NCBI RefSeq assembly: GCF_014230085.1 | Contig: NZ_JACHVB010000035.1 | Span: 372,001 to 436,000, forward strand | DNA length: 64,000 bases | Direction of reading: 5' to 3' | Source: Ruficoccus amylovorans | GTDB taxonomy: Bacteria; Verrucomicrobiota; Verrucomicrobiia; Opitutales; Cerasicoccaceae | Part shown: positions 33,476 through 42,335 of the stretch, piece after piece | Layout: each line of letters opens with the position of its first letter | Position numbering within the stretch: the stretch's first letter is position 1 | Program-made: the position numbers and the translations under genes | The notes under the pieces: model-generated | Seen by the model: the letters and a program-made list of their open reading frames with translations, nothing else | The model's database searches: none | Told to the model about the DNA's origin: nothing

Positions 33476-35515
33476 TTAAGGCCGCTGGTCTGCCGGATCG
33501 GGGAAGTAGTAGAAGAAACCGTCCTCGGCTCCGATCATGAGCTGCTGCTTGCCGTCGCCGTTCCAGTCGCCCATGCCGGGAGTCGTGCTGTGGCCGGCGA
33601 GCCGGCGGGTGGAGATCGGGCCCTGGTCTTCGAAGACCCATTCGCCCTCGGTCTCGGAGACGTTCTTGAGGAAGTTCACGTTGACACTGTTGACGAGCAG
33701 GTCGAGCTTTCCGTCGCCGTCCCAGTCGGTCATGATGTAGGTCCTGCGTCCGCTGCGTCCGGCTTCGCCGTCGTTGAGGCGCAGGAGGCCGTTCTCTTCC
33801 CCGGTGGGCTTGTGCTTGGAGTCGAAGCTGGAAAGGCCGCGCATCTTGAAGACCCGTTCGCCGGGAAGCACGCGGATGTTGCCGTCCTCATCGACGCTCT
33901 GGCGGTAGAGCGCGAGATAGCCCTCCGTGTCCACGGTGACGAGCGAGGGGCGTTCTTCGCCCGGCAAGTGCACGATCAACGGCGTGCAGCGCCACTGGAC
34001 GACCAACTCGTCATCTTCGGGATCCCACCAGTTCCAGGCCGGTTTTTGCGGAGGGGTGTCACCCCAGTTGACACGCACGGGCATGGCTTCGGAGAGGCGG
34101 GGGAGCCCGTCCGGTCCGTTGCCGAGGTTTTTAAACCAGTAAATGTTGCCGGTGATCGTACTGACCATGATGTCGGGTTTTCCATCGCCGTCCCAGTCGC
34201 CGGTGGAGAGGTTGGTGTAGCCCCATTTGTATTCGGCGGGGCCCTGGATAGAACCGTTGGGACCGGCGATGAAGCGGATCGGCTCGCCTTCGGATTCGAG
34301 CAGGACGGGCTCGGCCCAGCGGGTCGGATCGCCGCCGAGGTTTTTAATAAAGCCAATCTCTCCGGCGGCGTTGCCGGTGATGATGTCTTCGCGTCCATCG
34401 TCGTCGAAATCAACGAGGGAAGGCGTCGTGAGCACGCCGAACATCACCTCGTCGGCCTGCTGGCGCAGCATGCGCGGGGGAAGGAACTCGGGCATGCCGT
34501 CAACGATGTTGCCCGTGTTTTCAAGCACGGCAACGAGGCCATCTTCCTGAGCAACGACGAGGTCGGTCAGGCCGTTGCCGTTCCAGTCGTAGCCCACGAC
34601 CACGATCATGCACAAGGGCAGGGTAATGAGTTCTCCCTGATAACGCAGGCGCTTGCCCCGGGCGAACTTGGGCTGGTCGGCGGTACCGATATTCTCGAAG
34701 AAAGTCAGGCCATCGACAAACTCGCCGCAAATGAGGTGCTGTTTACCATCCTGGAGGAAGTCCGCGAAGACCGGGGAGGGCATCCCGTAAACGTCGAGCG
34801 GCACATCGTCGACCATCAGGCGCTCGGGGGCGGCGTAGCTGGGCTTGTCGTTCGTGCCCTCGTTGCGCAGCAGATAGACGTAACCGTGGAGAGGGCCGTT
34901 GGTCCAGCGGCCATTTTCGTCGTAAGCGTTGTCCCAGCCGTAGTCGGTCCAATCACCGACCCCGACAATGAGGTCCATGACGCCGTTTTTATCGTAATCG
35001 ACGTAGCTCCATTGCTTCCCGCGGACGCGCCCGCTGGTCTGGTGGATGTCTTTCTCGTCTATACCGATATCAAGCTTTTGGGACTTTTTCGTGCCGCTCT
35101 TGAGAAAATCGGGGTACTCGACGCCCGCGCCCAGCACGCGCATGCTCCCGTCCGGCATGTAGGAGGGGGTGATGTCGTTGCGGCCGGGACCGATGTAAAC
35201 AGCTTTCTTAAAAACATCCGCTCCGGTTTGCGGGTCTTTCTTTCCGGTGTTCTCAAAAAAATAAGTGCCCCGGTAGGGCGAGGCTCCACTGACGAGGACC
35301 AGGTCGGTCAGGCCGTTCCCGTTTACATCGTAAGGAAAGGGCCAGCCCCACAAGCCAACCCCGAGGTCGGCCAACTGGCCTTCTTCGGCATTGTAGGGGA
35401 GGCGTTGAAGCGGGCTGTCAGCCTCGGGCATTTCTGCGGCACTGGCCTGGGGGAGGGCCAGGCCGAGCAGGCCGATAGCCGGGGCCAGCCGTTTGAGTTT
35501 TGCTAAATCGATCAT
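33476..35515 (-). CDS. Secreted FG-GAP/VCBS repeat protein (divergent paralogue)
   Basis: 679 residues, signal peptide MIDLAKLKRLAPAIGLLGLALPQASA. Repeat motifs with Asp/Asn-rich loops recur: DVNGNGLTDLVLVSGAS, DYDKNGVMDLIVGVGDW, DWNGNGLTDLVVAQEDG, DFDDDGREDIITGN, DWDGDGKPDIMVSTITGN, DWDGDGKLDLLVNSV and DWNGDGKQQLMIGAED. Seven such blades spread along the chain suggest a calcium-loaded propeller. It shares the repeat style but not the N-terminal half of the three other VCBS proteins here, so it is a separate subfamily. It precedes the sialidase-fold gene and follows the acetylesterase gene by 34 bases. Enzymatic function is not known. Confidence 0.82.
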   Translation of the reverse strand: MIDLAKLKRLAPAIGLLGLALPQASAAEMPEADSPLQRLPYNAEEGQLADLGVGLWGWPFPYDVNGNGLTDLVLVSGASPYRGTYFFENTGKKDPQTGADVFKKAVYIGPGRNDITPSYMPDGSMRVLGAGVEYPDFLKSGTKKSQKLDIGIDEKDIHQTSGRVRGKQWSYVDYDKNGVMDLIVGVGDWTDYGWDNAYDENGRWTNGPLHGYVYLLRNEGTNDKPSYAAPERLMVDDVPLDVYGMPSPVFADFLQDGKQHLICGEFVDGLTFFENIGTADQPKFARGKRLRYQGELITLPLCMIVVVGYDWNGNGLTDLVVAQEDGLVAVLENTGNIVDGMPEFLPPRMLRQQADEVMFGVLTTPSLVDFDDDGREDIITGNAAGEIGFIKNLGGDPTRWAEPVLLESEGEPIRFIAGPNGSIQGPAEYKWGYTNLSTGDWDGDGKPDIMVSTITGNIYWFKNLGNGPDGLPRLSEAMPVRVNWGDTPPQKPAWNWWDPEDDELVVQWRCTPLIVHLPGEERPSLVTVDTEGYLALYRQSVDEDGNIRVLPGERVFKMRGLSSFDSKHKPTGEENGLLRLNDGEAGRSGRRTYIMTDWDGDGKLDLLVNSVNVNFLKNVSETEGEWVFEDQGPISTRRLAGHSTTPGMGDWNGDGKQQLMIGAEDGFFYYFPDPADQRP

Positions 35516-35549
35516 GATCTGAATAAGGAGTTAAGGCGATGGACGAAAT

Positions 35550-37112
35550 TTACCAGTTGTCAGTGCGAAAAGGTTCGGCCGGGAGCCGGGCAGCGTTTTG
35601 CAGAGTGGGTGCCGGGACGGGGTCGTTGGCCCAGGCGTAGCGGACGGCAACGGGTTCGGGAACCATACCGGAAGACACGACGACGGTGTCGTTTTCAATG
35701 ACGGCCTGGGCCGGGTAGAACTGCCGGTTTTCGCCCGCGATGAAGAAGCCGGTCAACGGCTCGTCGCCGCTGTTGAGCCCCTCGGCGTGATCGAAGCTGA
35801 GCACCACCCTGGCCCCTTCGGTCTTGGCCCCGCGCAAGCGCGGCCCCTGGGCGCTTAGGTCGTAGCCGTACTGGTCGCGCAGGGCGAGCAGTGCCAGTCG
35901 CCGGCCGACCTCCTGCTTGTTGCGGGGGTGGATGTCGTTCGAGGTGCCGATGTCAATGGCGACGGCCATGCCGGTGTTAGGAAGGTCCAGCGCCGCCGCT
36001 TGCGCTTCGCGCAGGTAGGCCCAGGCTTCTCCGGTGGGATCGGATTTGCGGATACAGTTTGCCAGTTGGACGAAGTAGAAAGGCATCTGTTCGTTTTGAA
36101 AAGTCTCGCGCCATTGCCCGATCATGGTGGTGAAGAGTTCGGCGTACTCGCTCTCGTGCCCCTGGTTGCTCTCACCCTGGTACCAGAGAACCCCGGCGAC
36201 AGTGTAAGGGACCAGCGGTGCGACCATACCGTTAAAAATACTGGAGGGCTCCCAGCGGCTGCCGGGGCCTTCGGGTTCGCGCGGGGCGCGTTTGGTGTAC
36301 TTTTTTCCGCTCTGGATGGCCTGGTCGCGTTCGCTTTTCCACTGGGCGTAGCTCTCGTTGTACTCGCTCATGGCGGCCGGGTAGTCCTTCAGGCGCTCCT
36401 GCCAGCGTTCTTCGATTTGGCCGATAGAGGAGACCTGCGAAATGGCTTCGGCGGAGATCCACGACTCGATCTGGGTGCCGCCCCAGGTACTGTTGATGAT
36501 GCCGACGGGGACGCCGAGTTGCTCGCGCAGCGTGCGCGCAAAGAAGTACCCCACCGCGGTGAATTCACCGACCGTATCCGGCGAACAAACGACCCACTCG
36601 CCGACGACATCCTTCTGCGGGTCGGAGGCGGCGGTGCGGGGCGGTTTGAACTGGCGGATGGCGGGAAAGTTCGCGCTGGCCATTTCCTGACTGGCGTTGT
36701 TGCTCAGGCGCACCCGCCACTCCATATTGGACTGCCCGGAGCAGAGCCAGACCTCGCCGACCAGAATGTCTTTGACCGCGAGGGTATTCTTCCCCTTTAC
36801 CGTGAGGGTTTGCGGTTCGAAAGAGGCCTCCATGGGCGCGAGCGAAACGCTCCAGTCCCCTTGGGCATCCGTCTGCGTTTTCAGCGACTGCTGGCCGAAT
36901 GAGACTTCGACAGCTTCGTCCGGGTCGGCTTGTCCCCAGACGACCACGGGAGCGTTTTGTTGAAAAACAGCCCCATCGCGGAAAAGGGGGGCCAGCGTCA
37001 CGTCAGCATGAGCGGACGGTGCGGCAGACACAGCCAGAAAAAGGGCCAGGCTGCCGAGCAGTCTGGTCGGAGTGGGAGGTTGGGGTGAGGACGGGGGTGT
37101 CATAAGGCGCAT
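35550..37112 (-). CDS. Sialate O-acetylesterase-type SGNH carbohydrate esterase
   Basis: 520 residues with a signal peptide ending near SAHA. A small beta domain (residues 38-115, APLFRDGAVFQQNAPVVVWGQADPDEAVEVSFG) precedes the SGNH hydrolase: nucleophile Ser127 in WLCSGQSNMEW, block III in LWYQGESN near 310, and the DIHP...QEVGRRLALLALRD segment holding the Asp-x-His pair. This is the sialate 9-O-acetylesterase family; many environmental members deacetylate plant or algal polysaccharides instead. Together with the nearby sulfatases and sialidase-fold proteins it fits removal of substituents from a decorated glycan. Confidence 0.9.
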   Translation of the reverse strand: MRLMTPPSSPQPPTPTRLLGSLALFLAVSAAPSAHADVTLAPLFRDGAVFQQNAPVVVWGQADPDEAVEVSFGQQSLKTQTDAQGDWSVSLAPMEASFEPQTLTVKGKNTLAVKDILVGEVWLCSGQSNMEWRVRLSNNASQEMASANFPAIRQFKPPRTAASDPQKDVVGEWVVCSPDTVGEFTAVGYFFARTLREQLGVPVGIINSTWGGTQIESWISAEAISQVSSIGQIEERWQERLKDYPAAMSEYNESYAQWKSERDQAIQSGKKYTKRAPREPEGPGSRWEPSSIFNGMVAPLVPYTVAGVLWYQGESNQGHESEYAELFTTMIGQWRETFQNEQMPFYFVQLANCIRKSDPTGEAWAYLREAQAAALDLPNTGMAVAIDIGTSNDIHPRNKQEVGRRLALLALRDQYGYDLSAQGPRLRGAKTEGARVVLSFDHAEGLNSGDEPLTGFFIAGENRQFYPAQAVIENDTVVVSSGMVPEPVAVRYAWANDPVPAPTLQNAARLPAEPFRTDNW

Positions 37113-37144
37113 GGTGTCGTTTTGGAAGACGGTGCGTTGCGTGT

Positions 37145-37169
37145 TTCAAGTAAAACGTTATTTCTTGAA
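37145..37169. promoter_or_regulatory. Operator-like palindrome with AACGTT core upstream of the esterase
   Basis: TTCAAG at 37145-37150 and CTTGAA at 37164-37169 are perfect inverted arms 13 bases apart, with TAAAACGTTATTT between them. The left part, CAAGTAAAACGTTATT, matches the site at 44438-44453 (CAAGTAAAATGTTTTT). It lies 33 bases before the esterase start. Repressor binding is inferred. Confidence 0.5.
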
Positions 37170-37203
37170 GGCCTAGGATTACTATGCGGATGGCCGGGGG
37201 CAG

Positions 37204-39198
37204 TTAATCCCAGGAAAGATCCTGACGGTCGTAGTAGAAGATCAGGCCTTCCTGGTCGCCCACGATCAGGTTGGGGCCGTCGGTGGAGGCCGAGCCGATA
37301 CGTGTGGCTGCCGGGCTGCAGGCATGCTGTGCGAGCGTGATGGGTTCGCCCCGGAACTTCATGAAGGTCGGGCGGGCGAAGCGTGGTTGCTCGTTGGTGC
37401 CGAGATTTTTGAGGAAAAGGACAGAAGCGCCGGGGAGCTTGCGCTGCTGCAAAGGGCCGTCGGGACTGTCGTACATCAGACCGTGGCGCGGCGTGCCGAC
37501 CAGGAGATCGAGCTTTCCGTCGCCATCCCAGTCCACGAGGTTGAGCTTGATGCGACCGGTGCCGCCAGCCTCAATCATGGCTCCCTTGATCGGTGTGTCC
37601 GTGTCGTCAAAAACCAGTTTTCCGCCGTCGCGCAGGTTATGGGCGTCAATCTGCCAAGCGGCGTGAAGCTCGTCCTGATCGTCGAGATAGAGGTAGAGAA
37701 CCTCATCACCGATGCGGGCCACGGCGGGCTGCACCCGCCAGGTCCCGTGAAGCGGCAGGCCGTCGCAGTAAAGCGTCTGGGGCTTGCCGAAGACGGGCTC
37801 AGTCGGCGTGCCGGTATTGGGATACACTTCATGAACGGCGGTGGCGCTGCTGGTTACGATGTCGAGCAGCCCGTTTCCGTTCCAGTCGAAGAGCCTCGGG
37901 CAGGCGTAGCCCCAGCGGTGTTCTTGTGGTCCCTGGACGCCGACGTAGCCTTGCTGGATGAAGATCGGCTCGCCGTCGGCCTCGATTTCGACTCCGGCAT
38001 CGAAGAGCGGGGCCTCGTTTGTACCGTGGTTGGTGAAAAGAAGGATCTTGCCCTCGGAGTTTCCTGCCAGAATGTCGTCTGCACCGTCGCCGTTGAGGTC
38101 TCCGGTGCTCAACACTGGCAGCGCGCCCGGGAAAAGGTTGGCCCCGGCGATAAGGACTGGCCTGGGCGCGGCGTAAACGGGCGCTCCGTTTTGCTCGCGC
38201 CGTCCTGTCAGCTCATGATAGTAGAGCGCACCTTCGCCGCCCGCGATGAGGTTCCCGGTATTCACCCCGGAGGGGTAGGTGATGGGGCTGGCATTGATGA
38301 GCGGATGGCGCACGATGATCCCGGTCTCATCGACCGCGTATTTGCGCGGCGGTGTTGCTTCCCCGGTTTTTCCGGCGGAGTAGTACTGGAAATTTCCCAT
38401 GCGCGTGCCACCGATCCAGCCCTCTAGCGGGGCGGGGCCAGTCGGAGCCGGAAAGGCCGTCAGCCCGGTGAAGGCGAAAAGCCCTTCGGCGTCCAGCCCC
38501 TCAAGTGCCCTGAGTCCTTCCAGATCGTCCGCATCCGGGCGGGCGAGAGTACCGGCCCACAATCCATCGTAGCCGATACCGCCCCGGAAGATCAGGCCAC
38601 CGTCGTAGGGGCGGTATTCCTTATCCCGCCAATGGAGCTTGTCGGGGGTGGAGCGGTCAGTGCCGTCATAGACGGCCAGCAGGACGGAGAGCGAACCGTC
38701 CGTATTGGTGTGGACGGCGATCTTGCGCGGCGCGCGCGGGAGGCCCTCAAGGGCGAGCGGTGGGGCGTCCTGCGTGAAGGTGTTCGTCGTCGGGTCGAAG
38801 CGCGTCCGGCGAATCTTCATTCCGTCGATCCAGAAGCCGTACACGGTGCCCTGCTCGTCTTGCCAAATGGTGCCGTCGGCGAGCGTTTTACCCCCGGCAG
38901 GGAAGGGCACCGTCGTGTGTGGGGCGAAGACCGGGGTGTCGTTTTCGCTGCCCTGATAGCGCAGCAGGTAAAACATGGGGCGGAGGCTGTGGCGTCCGGT
39001 TGCGACGAACAGATCGGGCAGCTCGCCACCGGTAATGCGGGCGTAGCCGACGGGTACGGTGCCCAGCCCGAGGGAGAGGGGGCCCGTTTCCGTCTCATTG
39101 GCGACCTTGATCGGGACTCCGCTGCTCAACGCGGAACAGGTGGCGTGTTGGCCGATGGCGAGTAGAGAGGCAAAGATCAGTGTACGTGGTAGGGACAT
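37204..39198 (-). CDS. Secreted FG-GAP/VCBS repeat protein (paralogue B)
   Basis: 664 residues with signal peptide MSLPRTLIFASLLAIGQHATCSAL. Family landmarks shared with 26936 and 39290: VGYARITGGELPDLFVATGRH, GTIWQDEQGTVYGFWIDG, a central STGDLNGDGADDILAGNSEGKILLF, YACPRLFDWNGNGLLDIVTSSA, YCDGLPLHGTWRVQPAVAR, and the LVDWDGDGKLDLLVGTPRH blade. The protein ends without any anchor or sorting signal. Three consecutive minus-strand genes of this kind around a sulfatase/esterase set make an expanded family of extracellular propellers. No catalytic site is recognised. The gap to the gene upstream is 79 bases. Confidence 0.82.
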   Translation of the reverse strand: MSLPRTLIFASLLAIGQHATCSALSSGVPIKVANETETGPLSLGLGTVPVGYARITGGELPDLFVATGRHSLRPMFYLLRYQGSENDTPVFAPHTTVPFPAGGKTLADGTIWQDEQGTVYGFWIDGMKIRRTRFDPTTNTFTQDAPPLALEGLPRAPRKIAVHTNTDGSLSVLLAVYDGTDRSTPDKLHWRDKEYRPYDGGLIFRGGIGYDGLWAGTLARPDADDLEGLRALEGLDAEGLFAFTGLTAFPAPTGPAPLEGWIGGTRMGNFQYYSAGKTGEATPPRKYAVDETGIIVRHPLINASPITYPSGVNTGNLIAGGEGALYYHELTGRREQNGAPVYAAPRPVLIAGANLFPGALPVLSTGDLNGDGADDILAGNSEGKILLFTNHGTNEAPLFDAGVEIEADGEPIFIQQGYVGVQGPQEHRWGYACPRLFDWNGNGLLDIVTSSATAVHEVYPNTGTPTEPVFGKPQTLYCDGLPLHGTWRVQPAVARIGDEVLYLYLDDQDELHAAWQIDAHNLRDGGKLVFDDTDTPIKGAMIEAGGTGRIKLNLVDWDGDGKLDLLVGTPRHGLMYDSPDGPLQQRKLPGASVLFLKNLGTNEQPRFARPTFMKFRGEPITLAQHACSPAATRIGSASTDGPNLIVGDQEGLIFYYDRQDLSWD

Positions 39199-39289
39199 AG
39201 GGTGTTGGGCATGAGGGGTGATAGAAGGCAGTGCGTATGGGCACAGGGGATGATAGTTAACAGTGGTTAACGGGGAGGCGCTAGCGATT

Positions 39290-41278
39290 TCACGGCTTTT
39301 TGATTTCGAGATTCTTCTGGCTGTATAAGAAAACCTGCCCGCCCTCGTCAGCGGTCAGGAGACTATAGTCGCCATCGCCCATCGTTGTCAGGACGGCACC
39401 TTTCTCATGGCTTCCGCCCGGTTGGATGACGCCGATCTCGCGATGGACAAAGGGTAGAGGAGAGGCAAACACTGGCTGTTGCTCTGTGCCGGTGTTTTTC
39501 ATGAACAGAGGCGTGCCGAGGGTACGCAGGCCGAGCGCAGGCATCGGCCAGCCGCTGTTTTTGTCGGGGATGGCGGAGCGGCGTCCCGTGCCGATGACCA
39601 GGTCCAGAAGTCCGTCGTCGTCGGCATCGAAAAAGGAAAGCTTACAGCGTCCGGTGCCTCCGGCGGGATCGTAACTGGTGTTGATGAATTGACCGTCGGG
39701 GAGGCGGAGTTTTCCGCCGTCTTGCACATTGTAGTCGTCGATGCGCCAGTAGAGATGGAACTGGTCGTCGTCATCGATGATAACCATCGCCGTGCGTCCG
39801 TCCATCTGCCCGACCGCCGCCTGGCAACGCCAGGTCCCGTGGAGGGGGATTCCGTAGCAGTAGATGGGTTTGGCCGCGTCCAGCCGGGGCTCCTGCGGGG
39901 TACCGCGATTGAGGTAAACGGTGTATTCCCCGGTAATGTCGCCCATGATGATGTCGAGCAGTCCGTCGCCGTTCCAGTCAACCACCGTGGGGGAGTTGTA
40001 GCCCCAGCGCGCTTCCTTGGTCCCCTGGACACTGCCTGAGTAACCGGCCTGGATGTGGATGTCTTCGCCCGCGGCCTGGACGCGCGTGCCGGGGAGGAAG
40101 GCGGGTTGCTCATCGGTCCCGACATTCTGGAAAAAAAGCACGTAGCCGGTGGAATTTCCACAGATGAAATCCTGAACGCCGTCGCCGTTCCAGTCGCAGA
40201 TGCTGAAGGAGGGAAGAGCGCCAGCGTAGAGGTTGGCATTTTCCTGAAGGACCGGGGTGGCGTCGTCAAACATCGGGTCTCCCTCGGCCGAAGTGCCGAT
40301 ATGCTTGTAAAACGTGAGCGCGCTTTCTCCCCCCGAGATGAGGTCGCTGTCGTGCGTGTCCGGCTCCGCCTTCGGATAGGCCAGTGGCGAAGAGTTTACA
40401 CTCGTGTGGCGGAGGATGACGCCGTTTTTGTCCACCGCGTAGCCGTGCCTTTTGATTTCGATACCATTTGAGGCTGTGTTCCGGTAGTAAGGAAACTCGC
40501 CCATCCGCGTTCCGCCGATGATGTTCCGCTGGTGACCCTGGCCGAAGTTGGCGATGCTGAGTTGGGCAAATCCAAAGAAGACATCCTTTTTGTTCGGGGA
40601 AAGCTGCTGGAGACCGGTTGTCGATTGCGCGTCGATGGAGGGCAGGTGGGTGGACGCCAGATAGCGGAACCGGAAAGGCTCGGTGCTGGTACCGTCCGCG
40701 TCGTAGGGGCGCCAGTCGGGGGACGAGGCATTCGACTCGGGGTGTTTACGTTTGCCGGAGTCGCCCGTGAGTTCAAGAACGACTTCGAAAGAGCCGTCCG
40801 GGTTGGGCACGACACACAGCCCGGCCGGGCTGGAAGGCAGATTGGGCAGGGAGATCGTGCGCGGATCGGAGAATGACAGGCTTTTCTTATCGAAAACCGA
40901 GTGGCGGATTTCGCTTTTTGCCGGCCAGAAGGCGTGGATCTGTCCGTCATCCGTCTGAAAAATGCAGCCTCGGGAATTGACCGGGCCGCTGATCTCGACC
41001 GGTTCGGCGAAGACGGGCACCCCATCCTCCGTGTCGTAGAGCCACTCGCACAGATAGAGCCCGGAGGTTTTGCTTCGGCCGAGGACAAAGATGTCCGGAC
41101 GGTCCCCGCCATAAACATCGGCATATCCCATCGGGATGTTTGAAAGAAAGGGCAGGGCGAGCGGGCCGAGCCCATCGGGAGCGCCGGACTTTAATGGGAG
41201 GGTATCGTTGGCCGGGGTGCTCAAACTGCCTCCCAGCAGAAGGGCCAGAAGGCAGAGGAACGTTTTACGTGCGGTCAT
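39290..41278 (-). CDS. Secreted FG-GAP/VCBS repeat protein (paralogue C)
   Basis: About 662 residues; the ATG at 41278 has an AGGAAA site 8 bases upstream and opens into the signal peptide MTARKTFLCLLALLLGGSLS. The protein aligns with the paralogues at 26936 and 37204: GGDRPDIFVLGRSK, GCIFQTDDGQIHAFWPAKSEI, ICDWNGDGVQDFICGNSTGYVLFF, PTVVDWNGDGLLDIIMGDITGEYTVYLNRGTPQEP, YCYGIPLHGTWRCQAAVG, and FFDADDDGLLDLVIGTGRRSAIPD. It is closest to 26936. Each motif D-x-D/N-G-D-G-x-x-D is a calcium-binding FG-GAP loop. Secreted beta propeller of unknown activity; the glycan context suggests polysaccharide binding or cleavage. Confidence 0.82.
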   Translation of the reverse strand: MTARKTFLCLLALLLGGSLSTPANDTLPLKSGAPDGLGPLALPFLSNIPMGYADVYGGDRPDIFVLGRSKTSGLYLCEWLYDTEDGVPVFAEPVEISGPVNSRGCIFQTDDGQIHAFWPAKSEIRHSVFDKKSLSFSDPRTISLPNLPSSPAGLCVVPNPDGSFEVVLELTGDSGKRKHPESNASSPDWRPYDADGTSTEPFRFRYLASTHLPSIDAQSTTGLQQLSPNKKDVFFGFAQLSIANFGQGHQRNIIGGTRMGEFPYYRNTASNGIEIKRHGYAVDKNGVILRHTSVNSSPLAYPKAEPDTHDSDLISGGESALTFYKHIGTSAEGDPMFDDATPVLQENANLYAGALPSFSICDWNGDGVQDFICGNSTGYVLFFQNVGTDEQPAFLPGTRVQAAGEDIHIQAGYSGSVQGTKEARWGYNSPTVVDWNGDGLLDIIMGDITGEYTVYLNRGTPQEPRLDAAKPIYCYGIPLHGTWRCQAAVGQMDGRTAMVIIDDDDQFHLYWRIDDYNVQDGGKLRLPDGQFINTSYDPAGGTGRCKLSFFDADDDGLLDLVIGTGRRSAIPDKNSGWPMPALGLRTLGTPLFMKNTGTEQQPVFASPLPFVHREIGVIQPGGSHEKGAVLTTMGDGDYSLLTADEGGQVFLYSQKNLEIKKP

Positions 41279-41454
41279 TGATTTTCCTGGAGTGGGCGAC
41301 ACGGACGGCATGCGTGTGGTGATTTATTCTGTGGGGTAAGTGGATCTGCTGTTGACTGGCTAAAAGCGCCGCATCTGCAAGTGGTGTTTACCCTTTCTAT
41401 CGGGACGAGTAAGCGGGCGCTGAAATCGATATCCGCTTTGCGCATGAACGGGCC

Positions 41455-42210
41455 TTATTCCAGTCCGCGGAAACGCATTTCGTCAACCTGGTCGGCGAAC
41501 TCGTCGGGCGTCATGGTCTTGATGCTGCCATCGGCCATCAGGACGTTTATCTTCCCGTCGTGCGGGAAGTCCAGCTTGACGGTGGAGTTGGCATCCTTGC
41601 CAATATCGTCTGATACCTCGCGCCAGAAATGGCTGTAGTTTGTGTTGTTTCCGGCAGTGGTGATCTTACCGGTGTAAACCAGCGGAGTCGTGGGCGGGCT
41701 GACGATGGTGTTGAGATAACGCTTGGCCTGGCGGTTCATGCCAAGTTCACCGCTGCTGTCAGGGCCAAACATGGCGGCACTGGCGGCGTAGGTGACACGC
41801 AGGTAATCCGGGCCGCTGTGGCCGAGGGGGCCGACCGTTACCGGCGAGACGTAGATGCGGTTTTCCCAGTTGCTCATGTTTGGGCCGCGCCGTTCGAGCG
41901 GGAGATAGACCTGCATGTCCGGATCACGGGTCCAGCGTACGTAGCCACCTGGTGTGGCCGGGTAGGGGAACTGGCCGCCGTGCTCGCTCACATGCATCAT
42001 GAGGGCTCCGCTGATGGCGCGCAGGTTATTACTGCACTTGACGAGATCCCCAGAGCGGCGGACAGACTGGGAGACCGGGATCAGGATGGCAGCGAGGATC
42101 CCGATGACGGCGATGACGGCGAGCAGTTCGATGAGCGAAAAGCCGTGCGTGTTTCCTGCACGACGCTTTTGCAGATTTGAGAAACGGAATTGGGGTAAGA
42201 GGGCTGACAT
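41455..42210 (-). CDS. Pseudopilin-like protein with H-X9-DG motif
   Basis: About 251 residues from the ATG at 42210; GGAG lies about 8 bases upstream. After a 24-residue positively charged leader comes GFSLIELLAVIAVIGILAAILIPVS, a prepilin signal with Glu5 in the mature chain. CSNNLRAISGALMMHVSEHGGQFPYP is the usual second segment, and near the end H-DGKINVLMA-DG is the H-X9-DG motif followed by SIKTMTPDEFA. Same family as the protein at 17461, but a longer leader. It is downstream of the strand-repeat PEP-CTERM gene and upstream of the VCBS genes, so once again a pseudopilin lies next to a PEP-CTERM gene. Function in surface assembly is inferred. Confidence 0.85.
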   Translation of the reverse strand: MSALLPQFRFSNLQKRRAGNTHGFSLIELLAVIAVIGILAAILIPVSQSVRRSGDLVKCSNNLRAISGALMMHVSEHGGQFPYPATPGGYVRWTRDPDMQVYLPLERRGPNMSNWENRIYVSPVTVGPLGHSGPDYLRVTYAASAAMFGPDSSGELGMNRQAKRYLNTIVSPPTTPLVYTGKITTAGNNTNYSHFWREVSDDIGKDANSTVKLDFPHDGKINVLMADGSIKTMTPDEFADQVDEMRFRGLE

Positions 42211-42268
42211 GGATTGAGACTCCGTAATAAACCTTTGGTGGTAGTTGAGGTATTGGTTTAGGGGCTTC

Positions 42269-42306
42269 CCGGGAAGGGACGGACTGCTGATGCCGCCCCC
42301 TCCCGG
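42269..42306 (-). terminator. Hairpin between the strand-repeat gene and the pseudopilin gene
   Basis: CCGGGA at 42269-42274 pairs with TCCCGG at 42301-42306, with further inner GGG/CCC and CGG/CCG pairing. It begins about 30 bases after the stop of the upstream gene at 42336. Confidence 0.45.
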
Positions 42307-42335
42307 AGAAGGATTCCCTAAAAGGGCGCGCAAGC

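Noticed and set aside
33590-35506. 638-codon open frame on the plus strand opposite the VCBS gene at 33476-35515
   Set aside because: It is a complementary shadow of the GC-rich VCBS gene: no signal peptide, no ribosome site and no recognisable motif, while the minus frame has repeated FG-GAP loops.
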